The notes below the pieces were generated by a model that was not told where the DNA came from, made no database searches, and worked only from the letters and a program-made list of their open reading frames with translations. A stretch of DNA of 64,000 nt from Pseudobacter sp. Its GTDB lineage: Bacteria > Bacteroidota > Bacteroidia > Chitinophagales > Chitinophagaceae. The stretch covers positions 62,001-126,000 of the forward strand of contig JAFIGX010000013.1 in the NCBI GenBank assembly GCA_017849455.1. The letters run 5' to 3'. Positions 1-9,129 of the stretch are shown piece by piece. The first letter of the stretch is position 1. Each line of letters starts with the position of its first letter. The position numbers and the translations under genes were made by a program.

Positions 1-1022
1 CTGCCGATCTCGGCGGCAGTGAGCATGAAGCTCATGACCTTATCGTCGTTGTCATGTCCATCGCAGAAAGCCATGAAATATTGTAACACGGCCGGGATCA
101 CGCCGGCAGCGCCATTCGTGGGCGCTGTGACCACCCTGCCAAAAGAAGCATTCTCTTCATTCACGGCAAGCGCGAAGCAGCTTACCCAGTCGAGCGTATA
201 TTTGAAATCGTTACCTCCGGCACGGATGGCATCGATCCAGGAATCGTAATCGTGGTAGGTCCTGCCGGCCAGTAATTTCTTGTTGAGGTCGGCAGCGCGG
301 CGCTTCACATTCAGTCCGCCAGGCAGTATGCCTTGCGTATGGCATCCCCTGTAAATACATTCCCTCATCACCTGCCAGATCCTGAGCGTGCCTGCGCGTG
401 TTTCACTTTCAGGCCGCCAGCTATTTTCATTTTCCATCACCACTTCACTGATGCTGAGCCCCGTTTTGCGGCACCAGTGCAGCAGGTCGTCTGCTTTATC
501 GATGGGAAAGGGTAATTCCACGGCAGCACCGCCGGCAGCCTTTTCACCTTCCTTGGTGACAAAGCCACCACCAACGGAATAGAATGTTTCGGCGATCGAT
601 TCGCCATTGCTGAAACTGGCGAGGAATGTGAGGGCATTGGGATGAAAAGGCAGGGATTCCGTCATGAGGAAGTCGATATCTTCGGCAGGATCGAAATCGA
701 TCTCATGCTTTCCATGCAGGACCAGCTTCTTCATTTCCGCGATATCGCGCATTTTGGGTTGGATCTCGTGTACATCGAAGGTTACCGGATCATCACCACT
801 CAATCCGAGTTGAACGGCAATATCGGTACCATGGCCTTTGCCGGTCTTGGCCAGCGAGCCATACAGCAATACGCGGACAGCCGTTACATCGAACAAACGG
901 CCATTGGATTCGAGCGTTTGGAGAAAACGTTGGGCTGCTCTCCAGGGACCGAGGGTATGCGAACTGGAAGGGCCAACACCTATTTTGAATATGTCGAATA
1001 CGGAAATGGATTCGTGTGGCAA
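1..1022 (-). CDS. sdaA: L-serine ammonia-lyase (L-serine dehydratase), 3' end outside window
   Basis: This is the first ~340 residues of an iron-sulfur L-serine dehydratase, which deaminates L-serine to pyruvate and ammonia in the cytoplasm. The N-terminal beta domain carries the family motif GVGPSSSHT at about residues 14-22. The alpha domain begins in the last third and shows [16 protein letters not shown], typical of the single-chain type. Family members are about 450-460 aa, so roughly 120 residues, including most cluster cysteines, lie beyond the left edge. The best start is a TTG at 1020-1022 giving [10 protein letters not shown], matching where homologues begin. No ATG in frame is nearby and no Shine-Dalgarno sequence is visible. 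The frame is intact throughout. The family call is firm; only the start codon is uncertain. Confidence 0.9.
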   Translation of the reverse strand, partial: MPHESISVFDIFKIGVGPSSSHTLGPWRAAQRFLQTLESNGRLFDVTAVRVLLYGSLAKTGKGHGTDIAVQLGLSGDDPVTFDVHEIQPKMRDIAEMKKLVLHGKHEIDFDPAEDIDFLMTESLPFHPNALTFLASFSNGESIAETFYSVGGGFVTKEGEKAAGGAAVELPFPIDKADDLLHWCRKTGLSISEVVMENENSWRPESETRAGTLRIWQVMRECIYRGCHTQGILPGGLNVKRRAADLNKKLLAGRTYHDYDSWIDAIRAGGNDFKYTLDWVSCFALAVNEENASFGRVVTAPTNGAAGVIPAVLQYFMAFCDGHDNDDKVMSFMLTAAEIG

Positions 1023-1055
1023 CTGACAATGATTTGATACAAAATTACGGCATCC

Positions 1056-1547
1056 TCACTTCACTTCATAGAGCGTAATATCATAAATGATAACAGGGGT
1101 ATTGGGGGGAACAAGGAAGGTATTGGTGGAAGCATCTTTCTTGCCGGCGCTGCCATAACCGAGCGTGGGAGGCACGAACAATCGTATTTTGGCCCCTGCC
1201 TTGAACATGGGTAACGCGATCCGCCAGGATTCGATGGTGAACTTCAGGTTCAGCACCACGTCATTGTTCTGCTCGAAAACGGTCCCATCCCTGAGGGTGC
1301 CCCGGAAACCTACCCGTACATCGGAGCAAATATTGGGAATAGTGCCTGTTCCATCCTGTAACACCGAGTAGAAAAGTCCGCTGGCATGTGCGGTGGCATT
1401 GATGCCCTGCCCGTTGAGATAATCTGCTACGGCCATCACTTCGGGGGCAGGCGCTACGATATTCCTGGGAGCACAGTCATTTTCTTTCTTGAAGCAGCCG
1501 CCCGACAGGTAAGCGATGCACAACAAACACAGAGCGATTTTCCGCAT
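1056..1547 (-). CDS. FKBP-type peptidyl-prolyl cis-trans isomerase, lipoprotein
   Basis: 163 aa. The first ~18 residues form a lipoprotein signal peptide ending in the lipobox LSGGC, so the protein is probably anchored in the outer membrane or periplasmic face. Residues ~60-163 match an FKBP domain: VGFRGTLRDGTVFEQ is the first strand block, and LGYGS followed by VPPNTPVIIYDITL is the characteristic C-terminal block. FKBPs speed proline isomerisation during folding of exported proteins; some lipoprotein members have weak activity. It lies 33 bp upstream (in the minus direction) of the serine dehydratase and could be cotranscribed with it. Family assignment is good; the in vivo client is unknown. 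Confidence 0.85.
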   Translation of the reverse strand: MRKIALCLLCIAYLSGGCFKKENDCAPRNIVAPAPEVMAVADYLNGQGINATAHASGLFYSVLQDGTGTIPNICSDVRVGFRGTLRDGTVFEQNNDVVLNLKFTIESWRIALPMFKAGAKIRLFVPPTLGYGSAGKKDASTNTFLVPPNTPVIIYDITLYEVK

Positions 1548-1596
1548 GGGGTGTATTTTGGTTTTGAGCAGTACAGGGTAGACAGTGGGATACAGG

Positions 1597-1938
1597 TTAT
1601 TGCTGCACAGTGTTGCCGGAGCGGGATTCGCGCTCTGCTTTGGCTTTCAACTCACGATAATGTTGCTCCCGCTGGTCCCACTGGAATCGCTTGTAAAAAA
1701 CAGCCACGAATACCGCGATGATAAATATGGCTGAGACCAGCAGGTAAGGGTTCAGCATGGTATTGGCCACCATATCGGCGCGAACATACCAGTACTTCCC
1801 GGTGATCTGGATCACCACTATCGGTAACGAAAACAGGAGGCCGATTGGTATGCCTACGAGCAGTTGATGCTGCCATTTTTTTTCCCGCTCACGATTCGCT
1901 GCCCAATATTGCATGAATTGTTCCTCTTTTTCAGTCAT
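1597..1938 (-). CDS. Small two-pass membrane protein of unknown function
   Basis: 113 aa, not recognised. It has a charged N-terminus (residues 1-24), a hydrophobic segment at ~25-46, a second at ~66-86, and a strongly charged Lys/Glu/Arg-rich tail that may form a short coiled coil. Two membrane passes with both termini charged suggest an inner-membrane protein with cytoplasmic ends. It sits 49 bp upstream of the FKBP gene on the same strand. Codon use resembles its neighbours. No catalytic motif was seen, so no function is assigned. Confidence 0.65.
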   Translation of the reverse strand: MTEKEEQFMQYWAANREREKKWQHQLLVGIPIGLLFSLPIVVIQITGKYWYVRADMVANTMLNPYLLVSAIFIIAVFVAVFYKRFQWDQREQHYRELKAKAERESRSGNTVQQ

Positions 1939-2016
1939 GATCGATTTTTAGAGAAATATCATCTGATTTTTTTGATTAATATAACTGCAAAATTACGCTC
2001 ATTGAGGTTGACTTTG

Positions 2017-2047
2017 TTTGCTTACCAACAATTTATGATTAACTTGT
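2017..2047 (+). promoter_or_regulatory. Candidate Bacteroidota-type promoter
   Basis: TTTG at 2017-2020 and TAACTTGT at 2040-2047 are separated by 19 bp, close to the Bacteroidota primary sigma consensus TTTG-N19/20-TAnnTTTG. The expected transcript start is about 12 nt before the TTG start at 2066. Confidence 0.35.
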
Positions 2048-2065
2048 GTCAAAATCCATTATATC

Positions 2066-2992
2066 TTGAAACTATCTGTCCTGTTAGCGAAATACTTCTA
2101 CCAACACAGGGAAATCAGTCTGCCCGGTATTGGAGTTTTTCACCTCGACCCCGCTGTGACAGTGCCCGATGTAACCGACAAAAATTTCCGGGAATTCCTG
2201 AAGTATATACAATTCACACAGAAGCCTGTTCAGAAACCTGATGAGGCATTGATCGAGTATATCCGCGCACAGACCGGTAAAATCAGGCCACTTGCAGAAT
2301 CCGATCTCGATTCCTACCTGGCCGATGGCAAGCTACTGCTCAATATCGGCAAGCCTTTCCACATAGAAGGGATCGGCTCATTGCAAAAAAACAAATCGGG
2401 CATTTTCGAATTTACGCCAGGGGAACCGATGATCGAAAGGCTTGAATCACTGCATGAAGAGAAGGACACGGAGAAACATCCCCGTCGCAAACTCACCTAT
2501 GATGAAAGTCAGCAAAGGCATACTGTGCACAATAACCAACGCAGGGCCCTGCTCATCGGAACAATGGTCGTGATCGGGCTGGCCATCATTCTCTGGGGCG
2601 GTTATAGTCTGTATCACAAGAATACAGAAACATCAACAGAGGGCACTGTTGTGGTTCACAATGATACACCGGCGCAACACAAAGATACTGCCGCTCATTT
2701 GAGCAATGCACCGGATAGCGCTGCCAGGCAGGCTATCGCTCCTGTTCCCGGCACGCCACCCGGCGCCTACAAATTCATATTCGAGAATACCGATAGAAAA
2801 GCGCGGGCATTGAAACGATATGCTTTCGTAAAGGAGCTTAGCCCACGCATCCAGATGGAGACGAAAGATTCGCTGGCATTCACGATCTACGTGAACCTGG
2901 CTGCCACACCGGCCGATACCACCCGCATCAAGGATTCACTCAATGCCTGGTATTACGGCGGCAAGCCCATCAAGGTCACGATAGCTCAATAA
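2066..2992 (+). CDS. HU-like (CCDC81-type) domain protein with one membrane span and SPOR-like C-terminus
   Basis: 308 aa, starting at a TTG. Residues ~1-130 resemble the paired HU-fold domains of the bacterial CCDC81 type: an N-terminal helical block, the turn LPGIGVFHL, then a second copy with IEGIGSLQKNKSG. Residues ~160-182 form one transmembrane helix. After a Ser/Thr/Asp-rich linker the last ~70 residues have the beta-alpha-beta pattern of a SPOR-like domain. The likely topology is a cytoplasmic HU-like module and a periplasmic peptidoglycan-binding module, which would suit a link to cell division or envelope organisation. That role is inference. No partner gene is adjacent. It converges on the permease gene across a hairpin repeat. 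Confidence 0.7.
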   Translation: MKLSVLLAKYFYQHREISLPGIGVFHLDPAVTVPDVTDKNFREFLKYIQFTQKPVQKPDEALIEYIRAQTGKIRPLAESDLDSYLADGKLLLNIGKPFHIEGIGSLQKNKSGIFEFTPGEPMIERLESLHEEKDTEKHPRRKLTYDESQQRHTVHNNQRRALLIGTMVVIGLAIILWGGYSLYHKNTETSTEGTVVVHNDTPAQHKDTAAHLSNAPDSAARQAIAPVPGTPPGAYKFIFENTDRKARALKRYAFVKELSPRIQMETKDSLAFTIYVNLAATPADTTRIKDSLNAWYYGGKPIKVTIAQ

Positions 2993-3093
2993 AGGTAGTA
3001 TGAGGTCGGACGTCAGAAGTCTGAAAACTCCAATACTCAAAGACGCTGCGCTTACGGCGATTTCCGACCTCAGACCTCCGACTTCCTACTTCT
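2993..3093. repeat. Family C intergenic hairpin repeat (GAAGTATGAGGTC-type units)
   Basis: The left arm at 2993-3026 starts one base after the TAA of the plus-strand gene. The right arm at 3061-3093 is its imperfect reverse complement. Both arms are strings of short units such as GAGGTCGGA and GTCAGAAGTCTGA. The right arm encodes the C-terminal residues and TGA stop of the minus-strand permease. It probably acts as a bidirectional terminator. Related copies are at 7346, 9051 and 58065. Confidence 0.75.
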
Positions 3094-4494
3094 TTTCTTC
3101 CTGAAATAGAGATAGAGCGGCACACCCAGTGCCGTGATCGCCAGTCCCAGTACCGAATTCACCACAGGCGCTTCCCCGGTAATATACCTGTTGATATCAT
3201 TCCAGATGGTGCTCACAACATAGAAAGCAGCGAAAGCTATAAAAACAGCCGGCACTACAGGATAACCCCATACCTTATACGGGCGGGGCTGACCGGGCAT
3301 TTTCTTTCGCAGCATAAATATCCCGATCGCACCGAACAGGTAAGCGATCCAGGCAATAAAAGTGAACATATCGGCCAGCATATCGAAAGAGCCGCTGATC
3401 ACTAACAGTGATGCCCATACGCCATGTAACCATAAGGCATTGCCTGGGGTATGGAAGCGGGGATGTTCCTTTCCCGTCCAGGCAAAGAACAGCCTGTCTT
3501 TCCCCATCGCATAAGTGACACGGGCAATGGACAGTGTATTGCCATTGACAGCGCCGAAGGCGCAGATCACGATCATTCCGGCAACGATAGCGCCGCTGGT
3601 TTTGCCCAGGGCAATGGCAATGGCATCGGAGGCCACCAGTGGAGAGGCGGCCATGGCATCCACCGGCATCGCATAGAGATAGGCCTGGTTCACGAGCAGG
3701 TATACGATGATACAGGCAATAAGGCCGGTGAGCAGGCTCCTGGGAATATTGCGCTGCGGTGATTTGATCTCACCGCCTACAAAAGTTACATTCACCCATC
3801 CGTCATAAGCCATAAAAGCCCCGGTAAGCGCCGCCGCGATGCCGCCTATCAGCTCCCATCCATGTTTGGGATGGACGCCGGGCGAAACGAAATGGCTGAA
3901 AGAGCCGTTGCCTGAACAGAAGATGCCGAATACGAGCATGGCGATCACCAACACTTTGATAAAGGTCGATACTACCTGCACCGCACTGCTGGCCCTAACG
4001 CTGAGATAATTCACAAATGTAAGTACCAGTATCAACACGATGGCCAATGCCTTCACACCCAGGTTCTGCAAGGGATACAGGTTACCGAGCAAAGGGATAT
4101 GCCATACCCATGATCGTTCTGCTGCTGCACTCAGCCGGGGAAGGTGCAGGAAATAATCTGCATACTGGGCACACACGAATGCGATGGCTGATACAGAGGC
4201 GGAATTGATCACAGCGAAACCTGCCCATCCATAGAGGAAGGCCACGAAATCGCCGAACATATAACGGAAATAAACATAGAGCCCGCCTGTTTTCGGGAGC
4301 ATGGCGCCGACCTCCGCATAGATAAGCGCGCCGAAGAGTGAAAAGATCCCGGCAATGATCCAGATGATGGCAAGCCAAACCGGTGAGCCGAGCTGGGCCG
4401 CCATGGTTGCAGGTTTCATGAATACACCCGATCCGATGATGCTCCCCACAACAATGGAAGTGGCAGACCAGAAGCCCAGGGTTTTATTAGGCAT
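3070..4494 (-). CDS. APC-superfamily amino-acid permease (LAT/SteT-like)
   Basis: 474 aa with about twelve hydrophobic segments. The first helix carries GSIIGSGVFM, the unwound substrate-binding segment of the APC fold, and the second bears GALIYAEVGAMLPKTGG. This pattern matches the L-type amino-acid transporter/exchanger subgroup in the inner membrane. The substrate cannot be read from sequence. The last residues, KSEV, and the TGA stop are encoded by the family C hairpin repeat, so the C-terminal tail probably differs from that of homologues. The start ATG at 4494 lies just after a TTTGTGG-type repeat. Confidence 0.88.
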   Translation of the reverse strand: MPNKTLGFWSATSIVVGSIIGSGVFMKPATMAAQLGSPVWLAIIWIIAGIFSLFGALIYAEVGAMLPKTGGLYVYFRYMFGDFVAFLYGWAGFAVINSASVSAIAFVCAQYADYFLHLPRLSAAAERSWVWHIPLLGNLYPLQNLGVKALAIVLILVLTFVNYLSVRASSAVQVVSTFIKVLVIAMLVFGIFCSGNGSFSHFVSPGVHPKHGWELIGGIAAALTGAFMAYDGWVNVTFVGGEIKSPQRNIPRSLLTGLIACIIVYLLVNQAYLYAMPVDAMAASPLVASDAIAIALGKTSGAIVAGMIVICAFGAVNGNTLSIARVTYAMGKDRLFFAWTGKEHPRFHTPGNALWLHGVWASLLVISGSFDMLADMFTFIAWIAYLFGAIGIFMLRKKMPGQPRPYKVWGYPVVPAVFIAFAAFYVVSTIWNDINRYITGEAPVVNSVLGLAITALGVPLYLYFRKKRSRKSEV

Positions 4495-4505
4495 GCTTCA
4501 AAAAA

Positions 4506-4543
4506 GTTTGTGGTTTGTCGTCGGTTGTTTGTCGTTCCACAAA
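4506..4543. repeat. Family E repeat (TTTGTGGTTTGT units), single imperfect copy
   Basis: Iterated TTTGTGGTTTGTCG / GGTTGTTTGTCG units ending in the partly complementary CCACAAA lie between the permease start and the Rieske gene stop. It resembles the perfect palindrome at 30119-30153. Confidence 0.55.
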
Positions 4544-4560
4544 TAACGGGCGACCACCAT

Positions 4561-5640
4561 TTAAATAAAAGAAGAAACGATGCGGTGAAAATGATGGGTG
4601 CCCTGCTCCCTGGTGACAGAATACCTGCCATGCTGATAAAAACGTGAGCGTACTCCTTTCTGCACAGCTTCCACAACTTCCTCATCTTCCATCTCAACGG
4701 TGTTGAGGTCGGAGCCTGCGCCGGTATTGTATTTATCTTCTTTCCACACATAGGTCCTGAATGATACTTTGCACTTACTCTGTGAATACGGCTGCACGAT
4801 GTTAACGCTCAGTCCCCACGGATAAAAATTGAACATCATATTCGGGAATACGAAAAAATAATAGGCAGCCACTTTCTTGCCATGATCGGGGGATGATGGC
4901 GGCAGGTCGAAACAATCCTCATCGTCTTTCGCAATGCCCAGTTGAAGGTTGGAATACCTGAACAGTTCGGTGGTATAGTTCCCGAAATCGATTACGGCAT
5001 TGAGGCCCGCATGTACAAAGGGGATATGGAATCCTTCGAGATAATTTTCGCAATACAATGCCCAATGCGCCTGCACCATATAGTCTTTCGACAGATCGGG
5101 GCGGGGTTTGAATTCATTCACGGGAAGCCATCCTACCCGGTCGATCATATCCTGCAGATAGGGCGCAGGATCGGAGTTGCGGTCGAGGGAAGCAAAAAGC
5201 CAGGGGCCCCACTGGAACAATGGAAGATGGGTAAGGTCATCGTCTTTGGTTGGAAAATCTTTCACTTCTTTGAACTCGGGCATGGAATGAAAAGCGCCAT
5301 CCAGCTTGAATAACCTTCCATGATAGCGGCAGCGCAGGTTGGAGACCTTGCAGGGCTCCTGCACCACGATGGCGCCCCGGTGCGTACATACATTACTGAG
5401 GCAGTGCAATGTACCTGCTTTATCGCGGGTTAGCACCAGCGGTTCATCGAGGTAACCATCCAGGAAAGTGAAAGGAAAACATTCACCGGCTTCTTTCGCC
5501 AGGCTCGTATCACCAATGAATTGCCAGGAAGGAGTGAAAATTTTTTCTTTGGAGAGTTCATAGAGCGCAGGATCGGTATAAAAATCGGTATGTAAAGTTT
5601 TCGCAACGGCAATATTGGCATCGACAGCGAAGCGCTTCAT
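4561..5640 (-). CDS. Rieske [2Fe-2S] ring-hydroxylating oxygenase alpha-subunit family protein
   Basis: 359 aa. The Rieske ligands are Cys85-x-His87 (CTHRGA) and Cys104-x-x-His107 (CRYHG). The catalytic domain has the mononuclear-iron block ENYLEGFHIPFVH with His205 and His210 as likely iron ligands. The length fits standalone alpha subunits of the choline/carnitine monooxygenase-like branch. No ferredoxin reductase or beta subunit is adjacent, so electrons must come from elsewhere. The substrate is unknown; a quaternary amine or an aromatic acid are both possible. It is divergent from the DUF1080 gene, with 60 bp between starts. Confidence 0.85.
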   Translation of the reverse strand: MKRFAVDANIAVAKTLHTDFYTDPALYELSKEKIFTPSWQFIGDTSLAKEAGECFPFTFLDGYLDEPLVLTRDKAGTLHCLSNVCTHRGAIVVQEPCKVSNLRCRYHGRLFKLDGAFHSMPEFKEVKDFPTKDDDLTHLPLFQWGPWLFASLDRNSDPAPYLQDMIDRVGWLPVNEFKPRPDLSKDYMVQAHWALYCENYLEGFHIPFVHAGLNAVIDFGNYTTELFRYSNLQLGIAKDDEDCFDLPPSSPDHGKKVAAYYFFVFPNMMFNFYPWGLSVNIVQPYSQSKCKVSFRTYVWKEDKYNTGAGSDLNTVEMEDEEVVEAVQKGVRSRFYQHGRYSVTREQGTHHFHRIVSSFI

Positions 5641-5700
5641 AGTTAGCTCGGTTTGTTTCCACTGAAATATACTATCTTACTTTCACAAAAACACTTCAAC

Positions 5701-6294
5701 GTGAAACAACTTTTTTTCCTGCTCCTGCTGGCCATCTCTTTTGAAAGCAATGCCCAGCGAATGAAAAGTATCTTCAATGGAAAAGACCTGGCAGGCTGGA
5801 CTACCCACGGCACTGAAAAATGGTACGTAGAGAATGGTGAACTGATCTGCGAAAGTGGCCCCGATAAAAAGTACGGCTACCTTTCTACCGATAAAGCCTA
5901 CAAAAATTTCGAGCTGACCCTACAATTCAAGCAGGAGGCCAATGGCAACAGCGGTGTTTTCTTCAGGTCCTCGATCGAGGGGGTGAAGATCAGCGGATGG
6001 CAGGTGGAAGTAGCACCGAAAGGACTGCATACCGGCGGCATTTATGAATCTTATGGCCGGGGTTGGCTGATCCAGCCGAAACCGGAGGATGAGCAATGGC
6101 TGAAGGAAGGCCAGTGGAACACGATGCGGATAAAAGTGAATGGCGATGAAGTGAATACCTGGCTGAACGGCCACCCCATCATACAATTGAAGGATGACAA
6201 GGTGGGGGCGGGCAATGGATTCATTGCCCTGCAGATCCACGATGGGGGCGGTATTAAGGTAAGATGGAAGAATATCAGGATCAGGGAGCTGTGA
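5701..6294 (+). CDS. Exported DUF1080 (3-keto-disaccharide hydrolase-like) protein
   Basis: 197 aa. A GTG start at 5701 gives a clean signal peptide ending SNAQ near residue 19; an upstream in-frame start at 5653 would run through the likely promoter. The mature protein opens with the family signature SIFNGKDLAGW, followed by WYVENGELICESG and NSGVFFRS, which define the concanavalin-like beta-sandwich called DUF1080. Members include 3-keto-disaccharide hydrolases and many carbohydrate-linked proteins of Bacteroidota. Activity is therefore plausible but not shown. The location is periplasmic or outer-membrane associated. It ends in a hairpin shared with the convergent gene. Confidence 0.85.
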   Translation: MKQLFFLLLLAISFESNAQRMKSIFNGKDLAGWTTHGTEKWYVENGELICESGPDKKYGYLSTDKAYKNFELTLQFKQEANGNSGVFFRSSIEGVKISGWQVEVAPKGLHTGGIYESYGRGWLIQPKPEDEQWLKEGQWNTMRIKVNGDEVNTWLNGHPIIQLKDDKVGAGNGFIALQIHDGGGIKVRWKNIRIREL

Positions 6295-6407
6295 TAATCC
6301 AGGGGGAATGCAACCATTTTGTGCGACTGCCCGTCAATACAAGCACTCCTTTTTATCTCTGCAACCCGTTTTGATCCGTAAAAAAGATACCCGTAAATGA
6401 ACCCTTT

Positions 6408-6458
6408 CAGTTTGAAAAGTTGATAGGTTATGAAGTTGGTAAGTTCTCTTACCAACTT
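6408..6458. terminator. Bidirectional hairpin made of family A repeat units
   Basis: AAGTTGGTAAG at 6433-6443 and CTTACCAACTT at 6448-6458 form a perfect 11-bp stem with a 4-nt loop. Further family A units (GTTTGAAAAGTTGATAGG) precede it. It overlaps the first base of the minus-strand stop codon and lies between convergent genes. Confidence 0.7.
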
Positions 6459-7129
6459 TATTGTTTAACGGCCTTTCCTGCCAGCAATTCGTTGTACTTC
6501 TCTGCGAAACGGATAAAGTCATCGGCTGATCGCAGTTTGAGCTGGGCAGACGAGATAAATTCGGCCAATGGCCCGGCCTCATCAGGGAATTTCTGTAACA
6601 GGGAATCTTTGTCATTGGGCAGGCTGACCATCGCCCCATCTTTCAGCAAATAGAATAATTCGTCATCTTCGAAAAAACGGCGTGAGGAAGTGGACAGCAG
6701 TTCTTTTGTTTCCACTACCGCTTTTGCGAACAGGCGCAGCAGCGTAGCTTTTCCGGGAAGTACCACCTGGTAAAAGGTTTCCTGATTGTAATGATCCACG
6801 GAAGGAAATCCTTTCCGGAAGACCAGGGAATCTTTTTTCTTCCCCGAGCGTGTATAGATGATGAATTCTTTGATATTTCCTTCAGCAGCGAATGAAGCAC
6901 CTTCATATTGTAGAAGCAGCCGATTGGCAGAACAATCGAATTTGATCCTGAACTGGCTTACGATACGGCCGTTGGAGAATTTCACTACACCATCCGACCA
7001 ATCCTTGAACAGGTAAGGGTTGCCTCCCACTCCTTCGTAATTGCCTTCCTTTTTGCCGGAGTTCTCCTCATTGGTCTGCGACCAGGCCATTTGCGCCACC
7101 AGTAATAAGCACCAGTAGACTTGTTTCAT
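6458..7129 (-). CDS. Exported protein of unknown function
   Basis: 223 aa from the ATG at 7129, which gives the signal peptide MKQVYWCLLLVAQMAWSQ; the open frame extends a further 12 codons upstream without a better start. The mature part is soluble and mixed alpha/beta, with a conserved-looking N-terminal block (NPYLFKDWSDGVVKFSNG) and a charged helical C-terminus. It resembles hypothetical periplasmic proteins of Chitinophagaceae, but I recognise no named domain. It lies downstream of groEL on the same strand, separated by strong terminators, so it is probably transcribed alone. Confidence 0.7.
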   Translation of the reverse strand: MKQVYWCLLLVAQMAWSQTNEENSGKKEGNYEGVGGNPYLFKDWSDGVVKFSNGRIVSQFRIKFDCSANRLLLQYEGASFAAEGNIKEFIIYTRSGKKKDSLVFRKGFPSVDHYNQETFYQVVLPGKATLLRLFAKAVVETKELLSTSSRRFFEDDELFYLLKDGAMVSLPNDKDSLLQKFPDEAGPLAEFISSAQLKLRSADDFIRFAEKYNELLAGKAVKQ

Positions 7130-7166
7130 GCAACAAAAGTTACAAAATTTTGGGGAGGTTAACAAG

Positions 7167-7311
7167 TTTTACCACGAAGGCACGAAGGAAATGATGTTGG
7201 AAGGTTGACAAGTTGAAATGTTGATAAGGGAAGCTTGAAATTCGGCGGTCCCTTGTAAACCTGTAAACCATTCAACTTATCAACCCAATCCCTGTGTGCC
7301 TTCGTGGTAAA
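7167..7311. repeat. Nested family A hairpin with outer CACGAAGG repeat arms
   Basis: Outer arms TTTTACCACGAAGGCACG (7167-7184) and GTGCCTTCGTGGTAAAA (ending 7311) are inverted copies and contain the iterated unit GGCACGAA. Inside them a second pair of imperfect arms is built from GTTGACAAG/GTTGAAATG units (from ~7199) and their complement CATTCAACTTATCAACC (to ~7285). Two different repeat families are thus nested in one structure. Confidence 0.7.
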
Positions 7312-7315
7312 AAAA

Positions 7316-7341
7316 ATCCCGCTCTGCATGCAAAGCGGGAT
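7316..7341 (-). terminator. Rho-independent terminator of groEL
   Basis: ATCCCGCT (7316-7323) pairs with AGCGGGAT (7334-7341) around a 10-nt loop. On the minus strand the stem is followed by a run of T (the A-run at 7309-7316). It lies 38 bp past the groEL stop. Confidence 0.8.
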
Positions 7342-7345
7342 CTGT

Positions 7346-7378
7346 ATTTCATTCTTCGTACTTCTGACTTCGTACCTC
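7346..7378. repeat. Family C half-element abutting groEL stop codon
   Basis: On the minus strand the groEL TAA is followed at once by GAGGTACGAAGTCAGAAG and further GTACGAAG units, related to the repeats at 2993, 9051 and 58065. No facing arm was found close by. Confidence 0.6.
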
Positions 7379-9016
7379 TTAATAATCCATACCGCCCATA
7401 CCAGGAGCGCCACCACCATGAACATGGGGTTCTTCTTTCTTGGGTTTGTCGGCGATCACACATTCTGTGGTCAGCAACATACCGGCAATAGAAGCGGCGT
7501 TTTCCAGTGCAATACGGGTTACTTTGGTAGGATCGATCACACCTGCTTTGAAGAGGTTCTCATATACTTCAGTGCGGGCGTTGAAACCGTAATCGGCTTT
7601 GCCTTCTTTCACTTTCTGTACCACGATGCTGCCTTCGATACCGCTGTTGGCAACGATCTGGCGGATCGGCTCTTCGAGCGCTCTTTTAACGATGGCCACA
7701 CCGGTGGTCTCATCTTCATTACCGACTTTCAGTTTGTCGAGACCTTCGATAGCGCGGATATACGCCACGCCACCGCCGGGAACGATACCTTCTTCCACTG
7801 CTGCGCGGGTGGCGTGCAATGCGTCGTCTACGCGGTCTTTCTTTTCTTTCATTTCCACTTCAGTGGCAGCACCTACATACAGTACGGCAACACCACCGCT
7901 CAGTTTGGCGAGGCGTTCCTGTAATTTTTCTTTATCGTAATCGGAAGTAGTTACTTCGATCTGGGCTTTGATCTGGTTAACGCGTGCGAGGATATCATCT
8001 TTCTTTCCTTTACCGCCAACGACGGTGGTATTGTCTTTGTCGATGGTAACGCTGGCTGCCTGTCCGAGATAAGTGAGGTCGGCATTCTCCAGTTTGAAAC
8101 CCTGCTCTTCGCTGATCACCACACCTTTGGTGAGGATAGCGATGTCCTGCAGCATTTCCTTGCGACGGTCGCCGAAGCCGGGAGCTTTTACAGCAGCCAC
8201 TTTCAAAGTGCCGCGGAGTTTGTTCACGATCAGGGTGGCGAGCGCTTCGCCTTCCAGGTCTTCAGCAATGATCAGGAGCGGGCGGCCTGTTTGGGCAACT
8301 TTTTCCAGGATCTGCAGGATGTCCTTCATGGCACTGATCTTCTTATCGTAGATCAGGATATAGGGATTCTGCAATTCCACTTCCATTTTTTCGCTGTTGG
8401 TAACGAAATAGGCGGAGATATAACCACGGTCGAACTGCATACCTTCCACTACTTCAACGGTAGTTTCGGTGGTCTTTGCTTCTTCAACGGTGATCACACC
8501 TTCTTTACCTACTTTGCTGAACGCTTCGGCGATCAGTTTGCCGATCGCTTCGTCGTTATTGGCGGAGATGGAAGCTACCTGCTGGATCTTTTTGCTGTCG
8601 GAACCTACCACCTGCGACTGGCTGCGGAGGTTCTCCACGACCTTTGCAACGGCTTTGTCGATACCGCGTTTCAGGTCCATCGGGTTGGCGCCTGCGGCAA
8701 CATTCTTCAAGCCTTCGGAGATGATGGCCTGGGCGAGAACGGTAGCGGTGGTAGTACCATCACCGGCAATATCGGCGGTCTTGGAAGCTACTTCCTTTAC
8801 CATTTGAGCACCCATATTCTCGATGGGATCTTCCAGTTCAATTTCTTTAGCAACGGTAACCCCATCTTTAGTAACGGCAGGAGCGCCGAATTTTTTTTCT
8901 AAGACCACATTGCGTCCTTTGGGACCCAGTGTCACTTTCACTGCATTGGCCAGGGTATCTACCCCTTTCTTCATTTTATTACGTGCTTCGATATCGAAGA
9001 ACAATTGCTTTGCCAT
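7379..9016 (-). CDS. groEL: Chaperonin GroEL (60 kDa)
   Basis: 545 aa from the ATG at 9016 ([18 protein letters not shown]); upstream in-frame codons fall in a repeat and are not part of the protein. It forms the tetradecameric ring that folds non-native proteins with ATP. Sequence marks include [16 protein letters not shown], the ATP-binding [12 protein letters not shown] near residue 86, the apical-domain segments, and a Gly/Met-rich tail ending GGMDY. The length is normal for the family. It follows groES, separated by 113 bp containing a family C repeat, unusual for a groESL operon; the repeat may alter the groES:groEL ratio. A strong terminator follows. Confidence 0.98.
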   Translation of the reverse strand: MAKQLFFDIEARNKMKKGVDTLANAVKVTLGPKGRNVVLEKKFGAPAVTKDGVTVAKEIELEDPIENMGAQMVKEVASKTADIAGDGTTTATVLAQAIISEGLKNVAAGANPMDLKRGIDKAVAKVVENLRSQSQVVGSDSKKIQQVASISANNDEAIGKLIAEAFSKVGKEGVITVEEAKTTETTVEVVEGMQFDRGYISAYFVTNSEKMEVELQNPYILIYDKKISAMKDILQILEKVAQTGRPLLIIAEDLEGEALATLIVNKLRGTLKVAAVKAPGFGDRRKEMLQDIAILTKGVVISEEQGFKLENADLTYLGQAASVTIDKDNTTVVGGKGKKDDILARVNQIKAQIEVTTSDYDKEKLQERLAKLSGGVAVLYVGAATEVEMKEKKDRVDDALHATRAAVEEGIVPGGGVAYIRAIEGLDKLKVGNEDETTGVAIVKRALEEPIRQIVANSGIEGSIVVQKVKEGKADYGFNARTEVYENLFKAGVIDPTKVTRIALENAASIAGMLLTTECVIADKPKKEEPHVHGGGAPGMGGMDY

Positions 9017-9050
9017 AATTATGATTGATTTGAAAAGTTTGTAAAAGAAT

Positions 9051-9125
9051 GGAGGTCGGAGATCTGAAGTCTGATGTCGGAGGTCCGAAGTCTTCATACT
9101 TCTGACTTCTGACTTCATACTTCAC
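9051..9125. repeat. Family C repeat array between groES and groEL
   Basis: GGAGGTCGGAGATCTGAAG-type units on the left are followed by ACTTCTGACTTCTGACTTC-type units (reverse orientation) on the right, so the array can fold back on itself imperfectly. It occupies most of the groES-groEL gap. Confidence 0.65.
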
Positions 9126-9129
9126 TTCT

